Under the pieces are notes generated by a model. That model was not told the DNA's origin. It saw nothing but the letters and a program-made list of their open reading frames with translations, and made no database searches. A program made the position numbers and the translations under genes. A stretch of 64,000 nt of DNA from Sphingobium sp. TCM1 (lineage in GTDB: Bacteria > Pseudomonadota > Alphaproteobacteria > Sphingomonadales > Sphingomonadaceae): assembly GCF_001650725.1 (NCBI RefSeq), contig NZ_LXVX01000005.1, positions 62,001 through 126,000 on the forward strand, in the 5' to 3' direction. Of this stretch, positions 1 through 9,185 are shown in pieces. Position 1 is the first letter of the stretch. Every line of letters begins with the position of its first letter.

Positions 1-556
1 CGATGCCGCCAAAATGGGACAGGTCGGGATCGACGTTGATCGAAAAGCCGTGGAGCGTCACCCAGCGCCGCACCCGGATGCCCAGCGCGCCGATCTTCGC
101 CTCGCGGCCCTGGCGGTCGTCGGTCCAGATGCCGATCCGCCCGTCCGCCCGCCGCGCCGCGATGCCAAGGTCGCCCAGCGCCGCGATCATCCAGCCTTCC
201 AGATGATGGACGAAGTTGCGGACATCCTTGCCCCGTTCCCGCAAATCGATGTTGAGATAGCCGATCCGCTGCCCCGGCCCATGATAGGTGTAGCGCCCGC
301 CGCGCCCCGCATCATGCACGGGAAAGCGCGGGTCGAGCAGTTCGGCTGGGTTCGCGCTGGTCCCGGCGGTGTAGAGCGGGGGATGTTCCAGCAGCCAGAC
401 CCGTTCCTGCGCGCCCCCTTCGTAAATGGCCGCGGCGCGCGCCTCCATCTCGGCCAGCGCGGGCGGATAGTCGAGCGGCGCGGTCTCGACGCGCCATTCG
501 AGTCGGGCGGGAAAGGGAAGGGGCGGGGGCGTGGCATCGGAAACGGGATCGGACAT
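1..556 (-). CDS. lipB: LipB octanoyltransferase (3' end cut by window edge)
   Basis: Transfers octanoyl from acyl-ACP to the lipoyl domains of 2-oxoacid dehydrogenases and GcvH in lipoate synthesis; cytoplasmic. Reading from the ATG at 556 the protein begins [16 protein letters not shown]. It carries the LipB signature [12 protein letters not shown] at residues 85-96, including the conserved His92, and the [10 protein letters not shown] segment around residue 160 with the conserved lysine. The catalytic cysteine region lies beyond base 1, so about 185 residues are visible and the gene continues outside the window. The start is a clean ATG, 81 bases from the divergent membrane-protein gene. 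The family call is firm; activity cannot be judged without the missing C-terminus. Confidence 0.93.
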   Translation of the reverse strand, partial: MSDPVSDATPPPLPFPARLEWRVETAPLDYPPALAEMEARAAAIYEGGAQERVWLLEHPPLYTAGTSANPAELLDPRFPVHDAGRGGRYTYHGPGQRIGYLNIDLRERGKDVRNFVHHLEGWMIAALGDLGIAARRADGRIGIWTDDRQGREAKIGALGIRVRRWVTLHGFSINVDPDLSHFGGI

Positions 557-637
557 GGGGCGCTTCCTTGACTTGGGGCGGGCGAGCGATCAAGTCTCGC
601 GCCATAATTTCCGGAAAACACAGGCAGGCACATAGAT

Positions 638-1432
638 ATGACGACGATGTCGATCGGCAAGGCGTGGGAAGAAGCGGTCGCCTTCGTCGCGCGGGAGGCG
701 TCGCTGCTCTTTCCCGTGGCGCTGCTGTTCGTGGCGCTGCCGGGCCTCATCCTCCAGGAAATGACCCCGCCCGAACTGGCGGCCTGGTTCGCCGATCCGA
801 AGGCGGACACGATCCCCGCCATGCCGCCCGGCTTTGCCGTGGCGATGCTGCTGACGGTCATCCTCATCTGGTTCGGGTCGCTCGCCCTGTTCGCGCTGGC
901 GCTGCGCCCCGGGATCAGCGTGGGGGAAGCGCTGCGGCTGAGCTTCGCGCGCCTGCCGGTGCTGATCGGCACCGCGCTGGTGATCGCCGGCGCGCTGGTC
1001 GTGGCCGTGACCATGGCGATCCTCCTGGGCGTGGTCCTCTCGCTCGCCTCGAAGCCGCTCGGCGCCACGATGGGCCTGCTTCTCGGCTTTGGCGGCGCGA
1101 TCCTGGTCTTTTTCGCCAGCGTCCGTTTCGTCCTGCTCAACCCGGTGGTGATCGACGGGCGGACCGGGGTGGTGGAATCGCTGCGCGCCGCATGGCAGCT
1201 GACGCGCGGCCATTTCTGGCGGTTGCTGGGGTTTCTGTTCCTGGTGATGATCCTGTCCGCGATCGCGAGCGCGGCGGCGCAGGCGGTGGTCGGCGTGCTG
1301 GGCGGGCTGGTGGCCGGACCGGAAGGCGCGCGTCTGGCCGGCAGCATCGCCGGGGCGCTCGTGTCGACGGTGATCCAGGTCTATATGTTGGTGATGCTCG
1401 CCCGCCTCTATCGTCAGGCGGTCGCCGCCTGA
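638..1432 (+). CDS. Multi-span membrane protein, GPDPase-membrane-domain-like
   Basis: A 264-residue, very hydrophobic protein with about six predicted membrane segments (roughly residues 20-38, 66-92, 105-130, 145-170, 195-225 and 235-258). The arrangement, including the central VVIDGRTGVVESLRAAWQLT loop before a segment starting near residue 190, resembles the membrane domain found with glycerophosphoryl diester phosphodiesterases (PF10110-like). No phosphodiesterase catalytic domain is attached, so a role in envelope or lipid metabolism is only inferred. It is divergent from lipB, and its last 19 bases overlap the convergent GNAT gene. The ATG at 638 is preferred because it gives the shortest N-terminus before the first helix. 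Confidence 0.72.
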   Translation: MTTMSIGKAWEEAVAFVAREASLLFPVALLFVALPGLILQEMTPPELAAWFADPKADTIPAMPPGFAVAMLLTVILIWFGSLALFALALRPGISVGEALRLSFARLPVLIGTALVIAGALVVAVTMAILLGVVLSLASKPLGATMGLLLGFGGAILVFFASVRFVLLNPVVIDGRTGVVESLRAAWQLTRGHFWRLLGFLFLVMILSAIASAAAQAVVGVLGGLVAGPEGARLAGSIAGALVSTVIQVYMLVMLARLYRQAVAA

Positions 1433-2013
1433 TCCAGCAGCGGGACATGCGGCGCGGCGTCGCGCGGCAATATTCCCGCCAGCCGTGGATCGGCGAAGGT
1501 CTCGATCTCCCGCCCATAGGCCACGAACCCTGACCTCAGATAGAAGCCCAGCGCCGCCGGGCTGTCCAGCGTGCAGGTATGGACCCAGAACCGCTCCACC
1601 CCCTTGCGCCAGGCGAGCGACTTCGCCTGCGCCATCAGCCAGCGGCCCAGTCCCTTGCCGTTCAGTTCGGGCACCAGCCCGAAAAAGCTGAGTTCGCAAT
1701 CGGGCAGCGAGCGGAAGTCCAATTCGAGCAGGCCCACTTCGGTGCCGCGCGGATCGGTGACGGCATAGACCTCCACCGCCGGGTCATGGAGGATCGCCAC
1801 CAGCGCCGAATCGGCCATGACCAGCCGCGAAAACCACAGCCAGGGCGCGCCCACCCGGCGGAACAGCGCGCGATAGGCATCCAGTTCCGGCCGCTTCCAC
1901 GGCACCAGCCGCAGCGGCGCTGGCGGGATCGGCGCGGGCCGGGGGCGATCACGCATCTCCAGATGGGTGACGATCGTCGCCACCATGCCCGGATCGACCG
2001 GCATCAGCGCCAT
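1414..2013 (-). CDS. GNAT family N-acetyltransferase
   Basis: A 199-residue GNAT-fold protein. The acetyl-CoA-binding region is visible as GLVPELNGKGLGRWLMAQAK around residues 111-130 (a Q/R-x-x-G-x-G/A-type motif with N-G-K-G-L-G). The C-terminal part has the typical TCTLDSPAALGFYLRSGF segment, in which a second strand and helix close the fold. The substrate is unknown; the family acetylates amino groups of small molecules or proteins. It lies five bases after hemF on the same strand, so it is probably the third gene of a trmL-hemF-GNAT operon. Its 3' end overlaps the convergent membrane-protein gene. Confidence 0.85.
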   Translation of the reverse strand: MALMPVDPGMVATIVTHLEMRDRPRPAPIPPAPLRLVPWKRPELDAYRALFRRVGAPWLWFSRLVMADSALVAILHDPAVEVYAVTDPRGTEVGLLELDFRSLPDCELSFFGLVPELNGKGLGRWLMAQAKSLAWRKGVERFWVHTCTLDSPAALGFYLRSGFVAYGREIETFADPRLAGILPRDAAPHVPLLDQAATA

Positions 2014-2018
2014 GCGCG

Positions 2019-2909
2019 TCAGCTCCAGCTCGCCATGGGGGGCAGGCTCATCAGGATCGCGTCGATATTGCCGCCGGTCTTGAGGCCGAACAAAGTGCCC
2101 CGGTCATGGACCAGGTTGAACTCGGCATAGCGACCGCGCCATTCCAGCATCGTGCGATAGTCCGCGTCCGTCCAGCCTTCCCCCATGCGCCGCCGCACGA
2201 TCGGCGGGAAGGCGGCGAGGAAGGCGTCGCCGACATCGCGGGTGAAGGCGAAATTCGCGTCGAAGGCGGCATCGTCGGGGCATTCCAGATGATCGTAGAA
2301 AATGCCCCCCACGCCCCGATGCACGCCGCGATGGGGAATGAAGAAATAATCGTCCGCCCATTTCTTGAAGCGGGGATAATGATCCGCGTCATGCGCGTCG
2401 CAGGCGGACTTCAGCACCTGGTGGAAATGCGCCGTATCCTCGTCGCGCGGCAAAGGCGGGTTGAGGTCCGCGCCGCCGCCGAACCAGCTCCTGGTGGTCA
2501 CCAGATAGCGGGTGTTCATGTGGACGGCGGGGGCATGGGGGTTGGCCATGTGCGCGACCAGGCTGATGCCGGTGGCGAAAAAGGCGGGATTGTCGGCCGC
2601 GCCATGGATGGTCTGGGCGAATCCGGGCGCGAATTCGCCGCCTACGGTCGACACATTGACCCCGACCTTCTCGAAGACCTTGCCCTTCATCACGCCGCGC
2701 ACGCCGCCCCCACCCTCGCCGGGCGCCTGACCGTCGGCCTCGCGGTCCCAGGCGGTGAAGGCGAAGCGGGCGTCGCTGCCGGCTTCGCGCTCGATCGCCT
2801 CGAACTCGGCGCAGATGCGGTCCCGCAGCGATTCGAACCAGCTGCGCGCGGCCTGTTGCCGTGCGTCGAGGGCGAAGGGAACGGTGGGAACGGGATTGCT
2901 GGCGGTCAT
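2019..2909 (-). CDS. hemF: Oxygen-dependent coproporphyrinogen III oxidase
   Basis: Converts coproporphyrinogen III to protoporphyrinogen IX by two oxidative decarboxylations in haem synthesis, using O2; cytoplasmic homodimer. The 296-residue length matches the family. Recognisable blocks are GGGGVRGVMKGKVFEKVGVN near residue 65, the signature WFGGGADLNPP at about 143-153, HRGVGGIFYDHLE near 200 and FNLVHDRGTLFGLKTGGN near the end. The gene overlaps trmL by four bases (ATGA), showing translational coupling, and the GNAT gene follows. Its proximity to petABC fits aerobic respiration that needs haem. Confidence 0.97.
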   Translation of the reverse strand: MTASNPVPTVPFALDARQQAARSWFESLRDRICAEFEAIEREAGSDARFAFTAWDREADGQAPGEGGGGVRGVMKGKVFEKVGVNVSTVGGEFAPGFAQTIHGAADNPAFFATGISLVAHMANPHAPAVHMNTRYLVTTRSWFGGGADLNPPLPRDEDTAHFHQVLKSACDAHDADHYPRFKKWADDYFFIPHRGVHRGVGGIFYDHLECPDDAAFDANFAFTRDVGDAFLAAFPPIVRRRMGEGWTDADYRTMLEWRGRYAEFNLVHDRGTLFGLKTGGNIDAILMSLPPMASWS

Positions 2910-3364
2910 TGCGGGAACCTTCCGGTCTGGCGCAGGGCTTCGGCGACGGCGATGCCCGTCGACACGGCGATGTTGAGCGACCGGAAGCCCGGCGCCATGG
3001 GGATGCGGACGCGAATATCGGCCAGGTCGCGGACATCCTCCGGCACGCCGGCGCTTTCCGATCCCATCATCAACACATCGTCGGCGCGAAATTGCACATC
3101 GGGCAGTCGCTGCGAGGCATGGGCGCTCATCAGCAGCAGGCGGCGGCCTTCGGCCCGGCGCGCGGCGTCGAACGCGGCGAAATTGACGTGGCGGGTGACG
3201 TCCGCCGCCTCGCCATAGTCCATCGCCGCCCGCTTCAGGCGGGTGTCGGAAAAGGCGAATCCAGTCGGCATGATGATGTCGACAGGGACCGAAAAACAGG
3301 CCGCCAGCCGCAGGATTGCGCCGACATTGCCCGCGATCTCGGGTTGGTAAAGGGCGATACGCAT
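2906..3364 (-). CDS. trmL: tRNA (cytidine(34)-2'-O)-methyltransferase TrmL
   Basis: A SPOUT-class enzyme methylating the ribose of the wobble nucleotide in certain tRNA-Leu isoacceptors with S-adenosylmethionine. The protein is 152 residues, as usual for TrmL. It begins MRIALYQPEIAGNVGAILRL, with the N-terminal PEIAGNVGA motif 2. The C-terminal knot contains MMGSESAGVPEDV near residues 98-110 and IPMAPGFRSLNIAVSTGIAV near 120-139, which form the cofactor pocket. It is the first gene of the minus-strand operon with hemF, and it is divergent from petA across 206 bases in which I see no confident promoter. Confidence 0.95.
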   Translation of the reverse strand: MRIALYQPEIAGNVGAILRLAACFSVPVDIIMPTGFAFSDTRLKRAAMDYGEAADVTRHVNFAAFDAARRAEGRRLLLMSAHASQRLPDVQFRADDVLMMGSESAGVPEDVRDLADIRVRIPMAPGFRSLNIAVSTGIAVAEALRQTGRFPQ

Positions 3365-3570
3365 GGCCGCGCCTTACCGCACGGACGCGATTTGCAACAG
3401 TTTAAGTAACATTGCGGTTGGCAAAGCGCGCAATGTGCGGTTATCAGGCTCCCCGAACCACGCCGGGGGGTAGGCGGGGGCAGCTGCGGCTGACGACCCA
3501 AATCCCTTGATAAGTAGCGCCAGTAACGGCATTCCGGTGTGACAGGGAAGTCTTGCAAGGGTAGAGGTGC

Positions 3571-4137
3571 ATGGCGAGCGTAGAGCATTCTGACGGCCAA
3601 GGTCTATCCGGCGGAGAAGGGGTGCGCCGCCGCGATTTCATCAACATCGCTGCGGTGAGCTTCGCAGGAGTCGGCGCCGTCGCCGTCGTCCTGCCGCTGG
3701 TCGACCAGATGAACCCCAGCGCGGACGTGCTGGCGCTCGCATCGACGGAAGTGGACCTGTCGGCGATCCAGCCGGGGCAGGCGATAAAGACCACCTTCCG
3801 CAGCCAGCCGCTGTTCGTGCGGCAGCTGACCCCCAAGGAAATCGCCGAAGCCGACAAGGTGGACGCTTCCACGCTGCGCGACCCGCAGACGCTGGAGGAA
3901 CGCACCGTCGACGGCAAGAAGCAGTGGCTGGTGACGATGGGTGTCTGCACCCATCTGGGCTGCGTGCCGCTGGGCGCGGGCGAGGGCGAGAACAAGGGCG
4001 AATATGGCGGCTATTTCTGCCCATGCCATGGTTCGTCCTACGATACCGCCGCGCGCATCCGCAAAGGCCCCGCGCCCAAGAATCTGGAAGTTCCGAAGTT
4101 CAGCTTCACTTCCGACACCGCCATTCTCGTAGGCTGA
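3571..4137 (+). CDS. petA: Ubiquinol-cytochrome c reductase Rieske iron-sulfur subunit
   Basis: The [2Fe-2S] subunit of cytochrome bc1, passing electrons from ubiquinol to cytochrome c1 in the inner membrane. The N-terminus contains a Tat-type RRRDF motif (residues 19-23) followed by one hydrophobic anchor at about 25-42. The cluster ligands lie in CTHLGC (126-131) and CPCHGS (150-155), each giving one Cys and one His ligand plus the disulfide cysteines. The 188-residue length is normal. It is the first gene of petABC, 11 bases before petB, with an AGGGTAGAGG ribosome-binding region before the ATG. Confidence 0.98.
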   Translation: MASVEHSDGQGLSGGEGVRRRDFINIAAVSFAGVGAVAVVLPLVDQMNPSADVLALASTEVDLSAIQPGQAIKTTFRSQPLFVRQLTPKEIAEADKVDASTLRDPQTLEERTVDGKKQWLVTMGVCTHLGCVPLGAGEGENKGEYGGYFCPCHGSSYDTAARIRKGPAPKNLEVPKFSFTSDTAILVG

Positions 4138-4148
4138 GGTAAGAAACC

Positions 4149-5441
4149 ATGAGCTTTCCCTGGGCTGAGCATTATACCCCCAAGCATCCGGCGATGCAGT
4201 GGATGGACGAGAAGCTGCCGCTGCCGCGCCTCGTCTACAACGCGATCGGCGCGGGCTATCCCGTCCCGCGCAATCTCAACTATTTCTGGAATTTCGGCGT
4301 GCTGGCCGGCCTCGCGCTGGTCATCCAGATCGTTACCGGCGTCATCATGGCGATGCATTATGGCGCCAACGACCTGGTGGCCTTCAGCACCGTCGAACAG
4401 ACGATGCGCGACGTCAATTCGGGCTGGCTGATGCGCTATGCCCATGCCAACGGCGCCAGCTTCTTCTTCATCGTCGTCTATCTCCACATCTTCCGCGGTC
4501 TCTATTTCGGCTCCTACAAGGCGCCGCGCGAAATGGTGTGGCTGCTCGGCCTCGTCATCTTCCTCCTCATGATGGCGACTGCCTTCATGGGCTATGTGCT
4601 GCCGTGGGGCCAGATGTCCTACTGGGGCGCGAAGGTGATCACCGGCCTGTTCGGCGCGATCCCGGTGGTGGGCGAACCGATCCAGACCTGGCTGCTGGGC
4701 GGATTCGCTCCCGGCAACGCGTCGCTCAACCGCTTCTTCTCTCTGCACTTCCTGCTACCCTTCGTGATCGCGGGGGTCATCATCCTGCACATCTGGGCGC
4801 TGCATATTCCGGGGTCCTCGAACCCGACCGGCGTGGAAGTGAAGGGGCCGCAGGATACCGTCCCGTTCCACCCCTATTACACCGCGAAGGACGGTTTCGG
4901 TGCGGGTGTCTTCCTTATCATCTTCTCGGTCCTGCTGTTCTTCGCGCCCAACTTCCTGGGTCATCCGGACAATTATATCGAGGCGAACCCGCTCTCGACC
5001 CCCGCGCACATCGTGCCGGAATGGTATTTCTGGCCCTTCTACGCGATCCTGCGCGCCTTCACGGTGGACTTCTTCTTCGTCCCCGCAAAGCTGCTGGGCG
5101 TGCTGGCGATGTTCGCGTCGATCCTGCTGCTCTTCTTCCTGCCCTGGCTGGATACCTCGCCGGTGCGTTCGGGCCGCTATCGTCCGACCTTCCGGAAATT
5201 CTGGTACATCCTGCTCGCGGACGTGGCGGTGTTGGGCTATTGCGGTGGCGCCCCTGCGGAAGAGCCGTTCGTGATGATCAGCCAAGTGGCGGCGGCTTAT
5301 TATTTCGCTCACTTCCTCATCATCCTGCCGCTCATCTCGCGCTTCGAAAAGCCGCTGCCGCTGCCTGGCTCGATCACCGAATCGGTGCTGGCGAAATATG
5401 GCAAGACCGACGGCGAACCCGTCGCGGTCCCGGCCGAATAA
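4149..5441 (+). CDS. petB: Cytochrome b subunit of the bc1 complex
   Basis: Di-haem membrane subunit of the bc1 complex that forms the Qo and Qi sites. At 430 residues it is a full-length fused cytochrome b. Haem ligands are visible as two pairs spaced by 14 residues, His99/His113 and His200/His214. The Qo-site signature [13 protein letters not shown] lies near residue 290, with a Trp where many homologues have Leu. Around eight transmembrane helices are evident. It is the second gene of petABC, tightly spaced with both neighbours, and has no frameshift or truncation. Confidence 0.98.
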   Translation: MSFPWAEHYTPKHPAMQWMDEKLPLPRLVYNAIGAGYPVPRNLNYFWNFGVLAGLALVIQIVTGVIMAMHYGANDLVAFSTVEQTMRDVNSGWLMRYAHANGASFFFIVVYLHIFRGLYFGSYKAPREMVWLLGLVIFLLMMATAFMGYVLPWGQMSYWGAKVITGLFGAIPVVGEPIQTWLLGGFAPGNASLNRFFSLHFLLPFVIAGVIILHIWALHIPGSSNPTGVEVKGPQDTVPFHPYYTAKDGFGAGVFLIIFSVLLFFAPNFLGHPDNYIEANPLSTPAHIVPEWYFWPFYAILRAFTVDFFFVPAKLLGVLAMFASILLLFFLPWLDTSPVRSGRYRPTFRKFWYILLADVAVLGYCGGAPAEEPFVMISQVAAAYYFAHFLIILPLISRFEKPLPLPGSITESVLAKYGKTDGEPVAVPAE

Positions 5442-5455
5442 GGGGGTAGACAGAT

Positions 5456-6304
5456 ATGGTACGCATCGGCGCATTTCTCGTCGGCCTCTTCTTCGCGGGC
5501 TGGCTGCTGGTTTCCTTCCTGGTGGGCGCGGTGGCCTATGTCACCGAGCCGCCCCAGCCCACGGTGGAGCATGAATTTCACTTGGCTCCCAAGCATGTCG
5601 CCTTCTCGTTCGACGGCCCCTTCGGCAAATATGACAAGCAGCAGCTCCAGCGTGGTTTCCAGGTGTTCAAGGAAGTCTGCTCGGCCTGCCACAGCCTGAA
5701 GTTCGTCGCCTTCCGCGACCTGGAAGCGCTCGGCTATAACGAGGCCGAGGTGAAGGCCATCGCCAAGCAGTGGGCGATCAAGACCCCGTCGGTCGATCCG
5801 GCCACGGGCGAGGCCTCGACCCGCGAGCCGGTGCCGGCCGATTATTTCCCCAAGCCGTTCGCGAACAATGTCGCGGCGGCGGCGGCGAACAACAATGCGA
5901 TCCCGCCGGACCTGTCGCTGATGACCAAGGCCCGCCATCATGGCAGCGCCTATGTCTATTCGCTGCTGACCGGCTATCGGGCGCAACCTGCCGAACTGCT
6001 CAAGCAGTTCCCGGATTCGAAGACGCCGGAAGGGCTGCACTACAACCCCTATTTCGCCAACCTCAACCTCGCCATGGCGCCGCCGCTGTCGGCCGATGGC
6101 CAGGTGACCTATGGCGACGGCACCAAGTCGACCGTGGACCAGATGGCGCAGGACGTCGCGGCCTTCCTGACCTGGACGGCCGAGCCGAAGCTGGAAAACC
6201 GCCGTCGCGCGGGCCTTGCTACCATCGTCTTCCTGCTGATCGCGACGGGCTTGGCCTATATGTCCTATCAGAATATCTGGGCGGACAAGAAAAAGGCGGC
6301 CTGA
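5456..6304 (+). CDS. petC: Cytochrome c1 subunit of the bc1 complex
   Basis: Haem c subunit that takes electrons from the Rieske protein and passes them to soluble or membrane cytochrome c. The 282-residue protein has an N-terminal membrane/signal segment (about residues 8-28), the haem-binding motif CSACH at 75-79, a NLAMAPPLS segment supplying the methionine ligand, and a C-terminal anchor (about 248-268) ending in ADKKKAA. It begins 14 bases after petB. The strong hairpin at 6332-6360 ends the petABC unit. Confidence 0.97.
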   Translation: MVRIGAFLVGLFFAGWLLVSFLVGAVAYVTEPPQPTVEHEFHLAPKHVAFSFDGPFGKYDKQQLQRGFQVFKEVCSACHSLKFVAFRDLEALGYNEAEVKAIAKQWAIKTPSVDPATGEASTREPVPADYFPKPFANNVAAAAANNNAIPPDLSLMTKARHHGSAYVYSLLTGYRAQPAELLKQFPDSKTPEGLHYNPYFANLNLAMAPPLSADGQVTYGDGTKSTVDQMAQDVAAFLTWTAEPKLENRRRAGLATIVFLLIATGLAYMSYQNIWADKKKAA

Positions 6305-6331
6305 CGGAAGCCGGACCGGAGAAAAAGGGAG

Positions 6332-6367
6332 GGGCGCGGTTTCTTGAGGAAACCGCGCCCTTTCTCT
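6332..6367 (+). terminator. Rho-independent terminator after petC
   Basis: A perfect 12-bp stem, GGGCGCGGTTTC pairing with GAAACCGCGCCC around a five-base TTGAG loop, followed by TTTCTCT. It lies 27 bases after the petC stop and only about ten bases before the apt ribosome-binding site, so it also forms part of the apt leader. Confidence 0.88.
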
Positions 6368-6380
6368 ATGGAGGCTTCCC

Positions 6381-6917
6381 ATGAGCATCGACGGCCTGAC
6401 CGCCCTTATCCGCACCATCCCCGACTTTCCCAAGCCGGGCATCCTGTTCCGCGACGTCACCAGCCTGCTCGCCGACGGGGAGGGTTTTTCCGAGCTGGTC
6501 GATCGCCTGTCGGCGATCGCGCGCCCGCTCGACCCCGATCTGATCGTCGGGATCGAGGCGCGCGGCTTCATCCTGGGCGCGGCGCTCGCGCTCGCGCTGG
6601 GCAAGGGATTCGTGCCGGTGCGCAAGGCGGGCAAGCTGCCGGGCAGGACGGTCGGCATCGACTATGTGCTGGAATATGGCACCGACCGGCTGGAAATGCA
6701 TGAAGGGCAGGTACCGCGCGGCGCGCGCGTCATCCTGGTCGACGATCTGATCGCCACCGGCGGCACCGCGATCGCCGCCGCCCAACTGCTGCGCGAACAG
6801 GGCGCCAGCGTGCTGATGGCGCTCTTTGCGGTCGACCTGCCCGATCTGGGTGGCAGGGCGGCGCTGGAGGCCGATGGCGTCGCGGCGCAGGCGCTGATCC
6901 GCTTCGACGGGGACTGA
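6381..6917 (+). CDS. apt: Adenine phosphoribosyltransferase
   Basis: Salvages adenine to AMP using PRPP; cytoplasmic. At 178 residues it has the family's usual length. The PRPP-binding loop VILVDDLIATGGTA lies at about residues 117-130. The N-terminal IRTIPDFPKPGILFRDVTSL block is diagnostic of Apt and separates it from other type I phosphoribosyltransferases. An AUG start follows a GGAGG site at about 6370. The petC terminator ends right before this site, leaving no room for an ordinary promoter between them. The next gene is convergent and begins directly at the apt stop. Confidence 0.96.
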   Translation: MSIDGLTALIRTIPDFPKPGILFRDVTSLLADGEGFSELVDRLSAIARPLDPDLIVGIEARGFILGAALALALGKGFVPVRKAGKLPGRTVGIDYVLEYGTDRLEMHEGQVPRGARVILVDDLIATGGTAIAAAQLLREQGASVLMALFAVDLPDLGGRAALEADGVAAQALIRFDGD

Positions 6918-7541
6918 TCAGCCCGGATGCGCGAGAGCGGCGGGCAACAGGTCCACCGCCGCCGCCAGCCGCTCGTCCAGCAGGCCCAGTAATTCCATCC
7001 AGCTGTTGATATGGTCCAACTCCCCCGGTCCGTCGGACACGCCGCGCAATCCCATCAGCGGTACGTCGAAACGGGCGCAGGCCCGCGCCACCGCGAAGGT
7101 CTCCATGTCGACCATGTCGGCGTCGATCGCGGCATAATCCTCGCCCCCGACGATGTTCGCCCCGGTGGACAGGTGCGCGAGGGGCAGGGGGAGCGGGGTT
7201 GCCAGCGGCAGGTCGACGGGATGGTCGACAAAGGGCGTTACCCCTTTGGCAAAGCCCAGGCGCGAGGCGTCCATGTCGCGCCACGAAACGCTGGCCACCT
7301 GATAGATGTCGCCCAGCGGGCAGGTGCGCGATCCCGCCGAGCCCAGGCAGACCGCCAGGTCGGGCAGGGCGTTCTGCCGCGCCATGTCGTGCAAGGCGAC
7401 GCCGGTCGCCAGCGCGGCTTCCACCGGTCCTACGCCGGTCATCAGCGGAATGAATCGCGCGCGCAGATGCGGGCCATATTCGGCCTCCACCGCCATCACG
7501 AACAGTATCCGCTTGCCTGATATCGTCTCGCAGCCCGGCAT
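6918..7541 (-). CDS. mtnN: 5'-methylthioadenosine/S-adenosylhomocysteine nucleosidase-like
   Basis: Predicted to split the glycosidic bond of methylthioadenosine or S-adenosylhomocysteine, recycling SAM by-products. Family marks are the N-terminal RILFVMAVEAEYG strand, MTGVGPVEAALATG, CLGSAGS, the nucleoside-site motif VDMETFAVARAC with the catalytic-region Glu, and GVSDG with the conserved Asp. About 207 residues, slightly shorter than E. coli Pfs. The reading frame stays open upstream through the tRNA-Val gene, so the start is placed at one of the adjacent ATGs at 7544 or 7541. It might instead act on another purine nucleoside of the same phosphorylase superfamily. Confidence 0.82.
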   Translation of the reverse strand: MPGCETISGKRILFVMAVEAEYGPHLRARFIPLMTGVGPVEAALATGVALHDMARQNALPDLAVCLGSAGSRTCPLGDIYQVASVSWRDMDASRLGFAKGVTPFVDHPVDLPLATPLPLPLAHLSTGANIVGGEDYAAIDADMVDMETFAVARACARFDVPLMGLRGVSDGPGELDHINSWMELLGLLDERLAAAVDLLPAALAHPG

Positions 7542-7606
7542 CATTGGTGCATTCCCCGATCGTCCGGGCCGAGCCTTAGCGCGCGTCCCGCCGCGCCGCA
7601 AAAGAG

Positions 7607-7641
7607 AAAGCCCGCCGCTTCGAAAGGAAGCGACGGGCTTT
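7607..7641 (-). terminator. Terminator of the tRNA-Val transcript
   Basis: On the minus strand AAAGCCCGTCGCTT pairs with AAGCGGCGGGCTTT (one G-T wobble) around a seven-base loop, followed by CTCTTTT. It begins five bases after the tRNA CCA end, which fits a single-gene tRNA transcript terminator and separates it from mtnN. Confidence 0.85.
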
Positions 7642-7645
7642 GTCA

Positions 7646-7720
7646 TGGTGGGCGTGGCAAGGATTGAACTTGCGACCCCTGCGATGTCAACACAGTGCTC
7701 TACCACTGAGCTACACGCCC
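7646..7720 (-). tRNA. tRNA-Val (anticodon GAC)
   Basis: A complete 75-nt cloverleaf on the minus strand. The acceptor arm is GGGCGTG with CACGCCC. The D-loop is AGCTCAGTGGTAGAGC. The anticodon stem is CTGTG/CGCAG around the loop TTGACAT, giving anticodon GAC. The T arm GGTTCAA-type region reads AGTTCAATC. Discriminator A and an encoded CCA lie at 7646-7649. Confidence 0.97.
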
Positions 7721-7849
7721 GCCGTGGAGGGGGCCAATAACGGGGCTATGTGACTCGCGCAAGCGGGAAATTGCATCGGGTCGATATTCTTCTGGACAGG
7801 GCAGGGGTGGCCCATATGCTGCGGCGCAAACAGGGGGACGCCAATATCC

Positions 7850-9181
7850 ATGCTGCCATCGCCATCCTCGCCGATTCAGACGACCCCGCGCCTGCCCTTC
7901 TACCGCCAGCTTTATGTCCAGGTTCTCGTCGCGATCGCGCTGGGCGTGCTGATGGGGCATTTCTGGCCCGACGCGGGCAAGCAGATGAAACCGCTGGGCG
8001 AAGCCTTCATCAAGCTGGTGAAGATGATAATCGCCCCGGTCATCTTCCTGACCATCGTCACCGGCATCGCGGGGATGAAGGAGCTGGGCGCGATCGGCCG
8101 GGTGGCGGCCAAGGCGTTCGGCTATTTCCTGACCTTCTCCACCCTCGCCCTCATCGTCGGCCTGATCGTCGCCAACATCGTACAGCCAGGCGCGGGGCTG
8201 AATATCGATCCGGCGACGCTCGATGCCGGCAAGGTCGCCGACTATGCCCATCAGGCGCATGAACGCACGCTCACCGGCTTCCTGATGAGCATCATCCCCT
8301 CGACCATGGTGTCTGCGGTGGCGGACGGCAACATCCTCCAGGTGCTGTTCGTGGCGATCCTGTTCGGCATCGCGCTCACCATGATCGGAGAAAAGGCGGA
8401 GCCGCTCATGACGGTGCTGGAATCCGCCAGCCATGCCGTGTTCAAGCTGGTCGCCCTGCTCATGAAGGCCGCGCCGATCGGCGCCTTCGGGGCGATGGCC
8501 TTCACCATCGCCGAATATGGTGTCGGCACGCTCGCCAACCTGGCCGGGCTGGTGGCGACCTTCTACCTGACGGCCCTGCTGTTCGTGCTGGTCGTGCTGG
8601 GCGCGGTCTGCCGGCTGGTGGGCTTCAACATCCTCCACCTCATCCGCTATCTCAAGGCGGAACTGCTGCTGGTGCTGGGCACCTCCTCGTCCGAAGCGGC
8701 GCTGCCCAGCCTGATCGAGAAGATGGAGCGGGCCGGCTGCCGCAAGTCGGTGGTGGGGCTGGTCGTGCCGACCGGCTACAGTTTCAACCTCGACGGCACC
8801 AATATATACATGACGCTGGCGGCCTTGTTCATCGCACAGGCCTGCAACGTCCATATCAGCCTGGAGGAGCAGATATTGCTGCTGCTGGTGGCGATGATCT
8901 CGTCCAAGGGCGCAGCGGGCGTCACCGGCGCGGGCTTCATCACGCTGGCGGCGACGCTTTCGATCGTGCCGTCGGTGCCGGTCGCGGGGATGACCCTGAT
9001 CCTGGGCGTCGATCGTTTCATGAGCGAGGTCCGGGCGCTCACCAACTTCATCGGCAATGCCGTGGCGACGGTGGTCGTGTCGGCCTGGGAAAAGGGGCTG
9101 GACCGGGAGCGGTTCAAGGCCGCGATGGCGGGCATCCCGCTCGATCCGACCCCGGACATGGAGGAAGTGGTGCCGGACTGA
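7850..9181 (+). CDS. dctA: Dicarboxylate/amino acid:cation symporter (DAACS)
   Basis: Inner-membrane secondary transporter that takes up C4-dicarboxylates or glutamate/aspartate with H+ or Na+. The 443-residue protein has about eight helices and two re-entrant hairpins. The serine-rich hairpin [18 protein letters not shown] lies near residue 285 and the NMDGT-equivalent [20 protein letters not shown] near 310-329. The second hairpin region is [20 protein letters not shown]. These define the DAACS family. DctA is the likeliest specificity given the sequence [12 protein letters not shown], but a GltP-type specificity is not excluded. It converges with the CpdR-like gene four bases later. Confidence 0.9.
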   Translation: MLPSPSSPIQTTPRLPFYRQLYVQVLVAIALGVLMGHFWPDAGKQMKPLGEAFIKLVKMIIAPVIFLTIVTGIAGMKELGAIGRVAAKAFGYFLTFSTLALIVGLIVANIVQPGAGLNIDPATLDAGKVADYAHQAHERTLTGFLMSIIPSTMVSAVADGNILQVLFVAILFGIALTMIGEKAEPLMTVLESASHAVFKLVALLMKAAPIGAFGAMAFTIAEYGVGTLANLAGLVATFYLTALLFVLVVLGAVCRLVGFNILHLIRYLKAELLLVLGTSSSEAALPSLIEKMERAGCRKSVVGLVVPTGYSFNLDGTNIYMTLAALFIAQACNVHISLEEQILLLLVAMISSKGAAGVTGAGFITLAATLSIVPSVPVAGMTLILGVDRFMSEVRALTNFIGNAVATVVVSAWEKGLDRERFKAAMAGIPLDPTPDMEEVVPD

Positions 9182-9185
9182 GCCT

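Noticed and set aside
7544..7706. N-terminal extension of the nucleosidase ORF to 7706
   Set aside because: This part runs through the tRNA-Val terminator and into the tRNA itself; the family begins at the strand RILFVMAVEAEYG, so an ATG at 7541-7544 is used.
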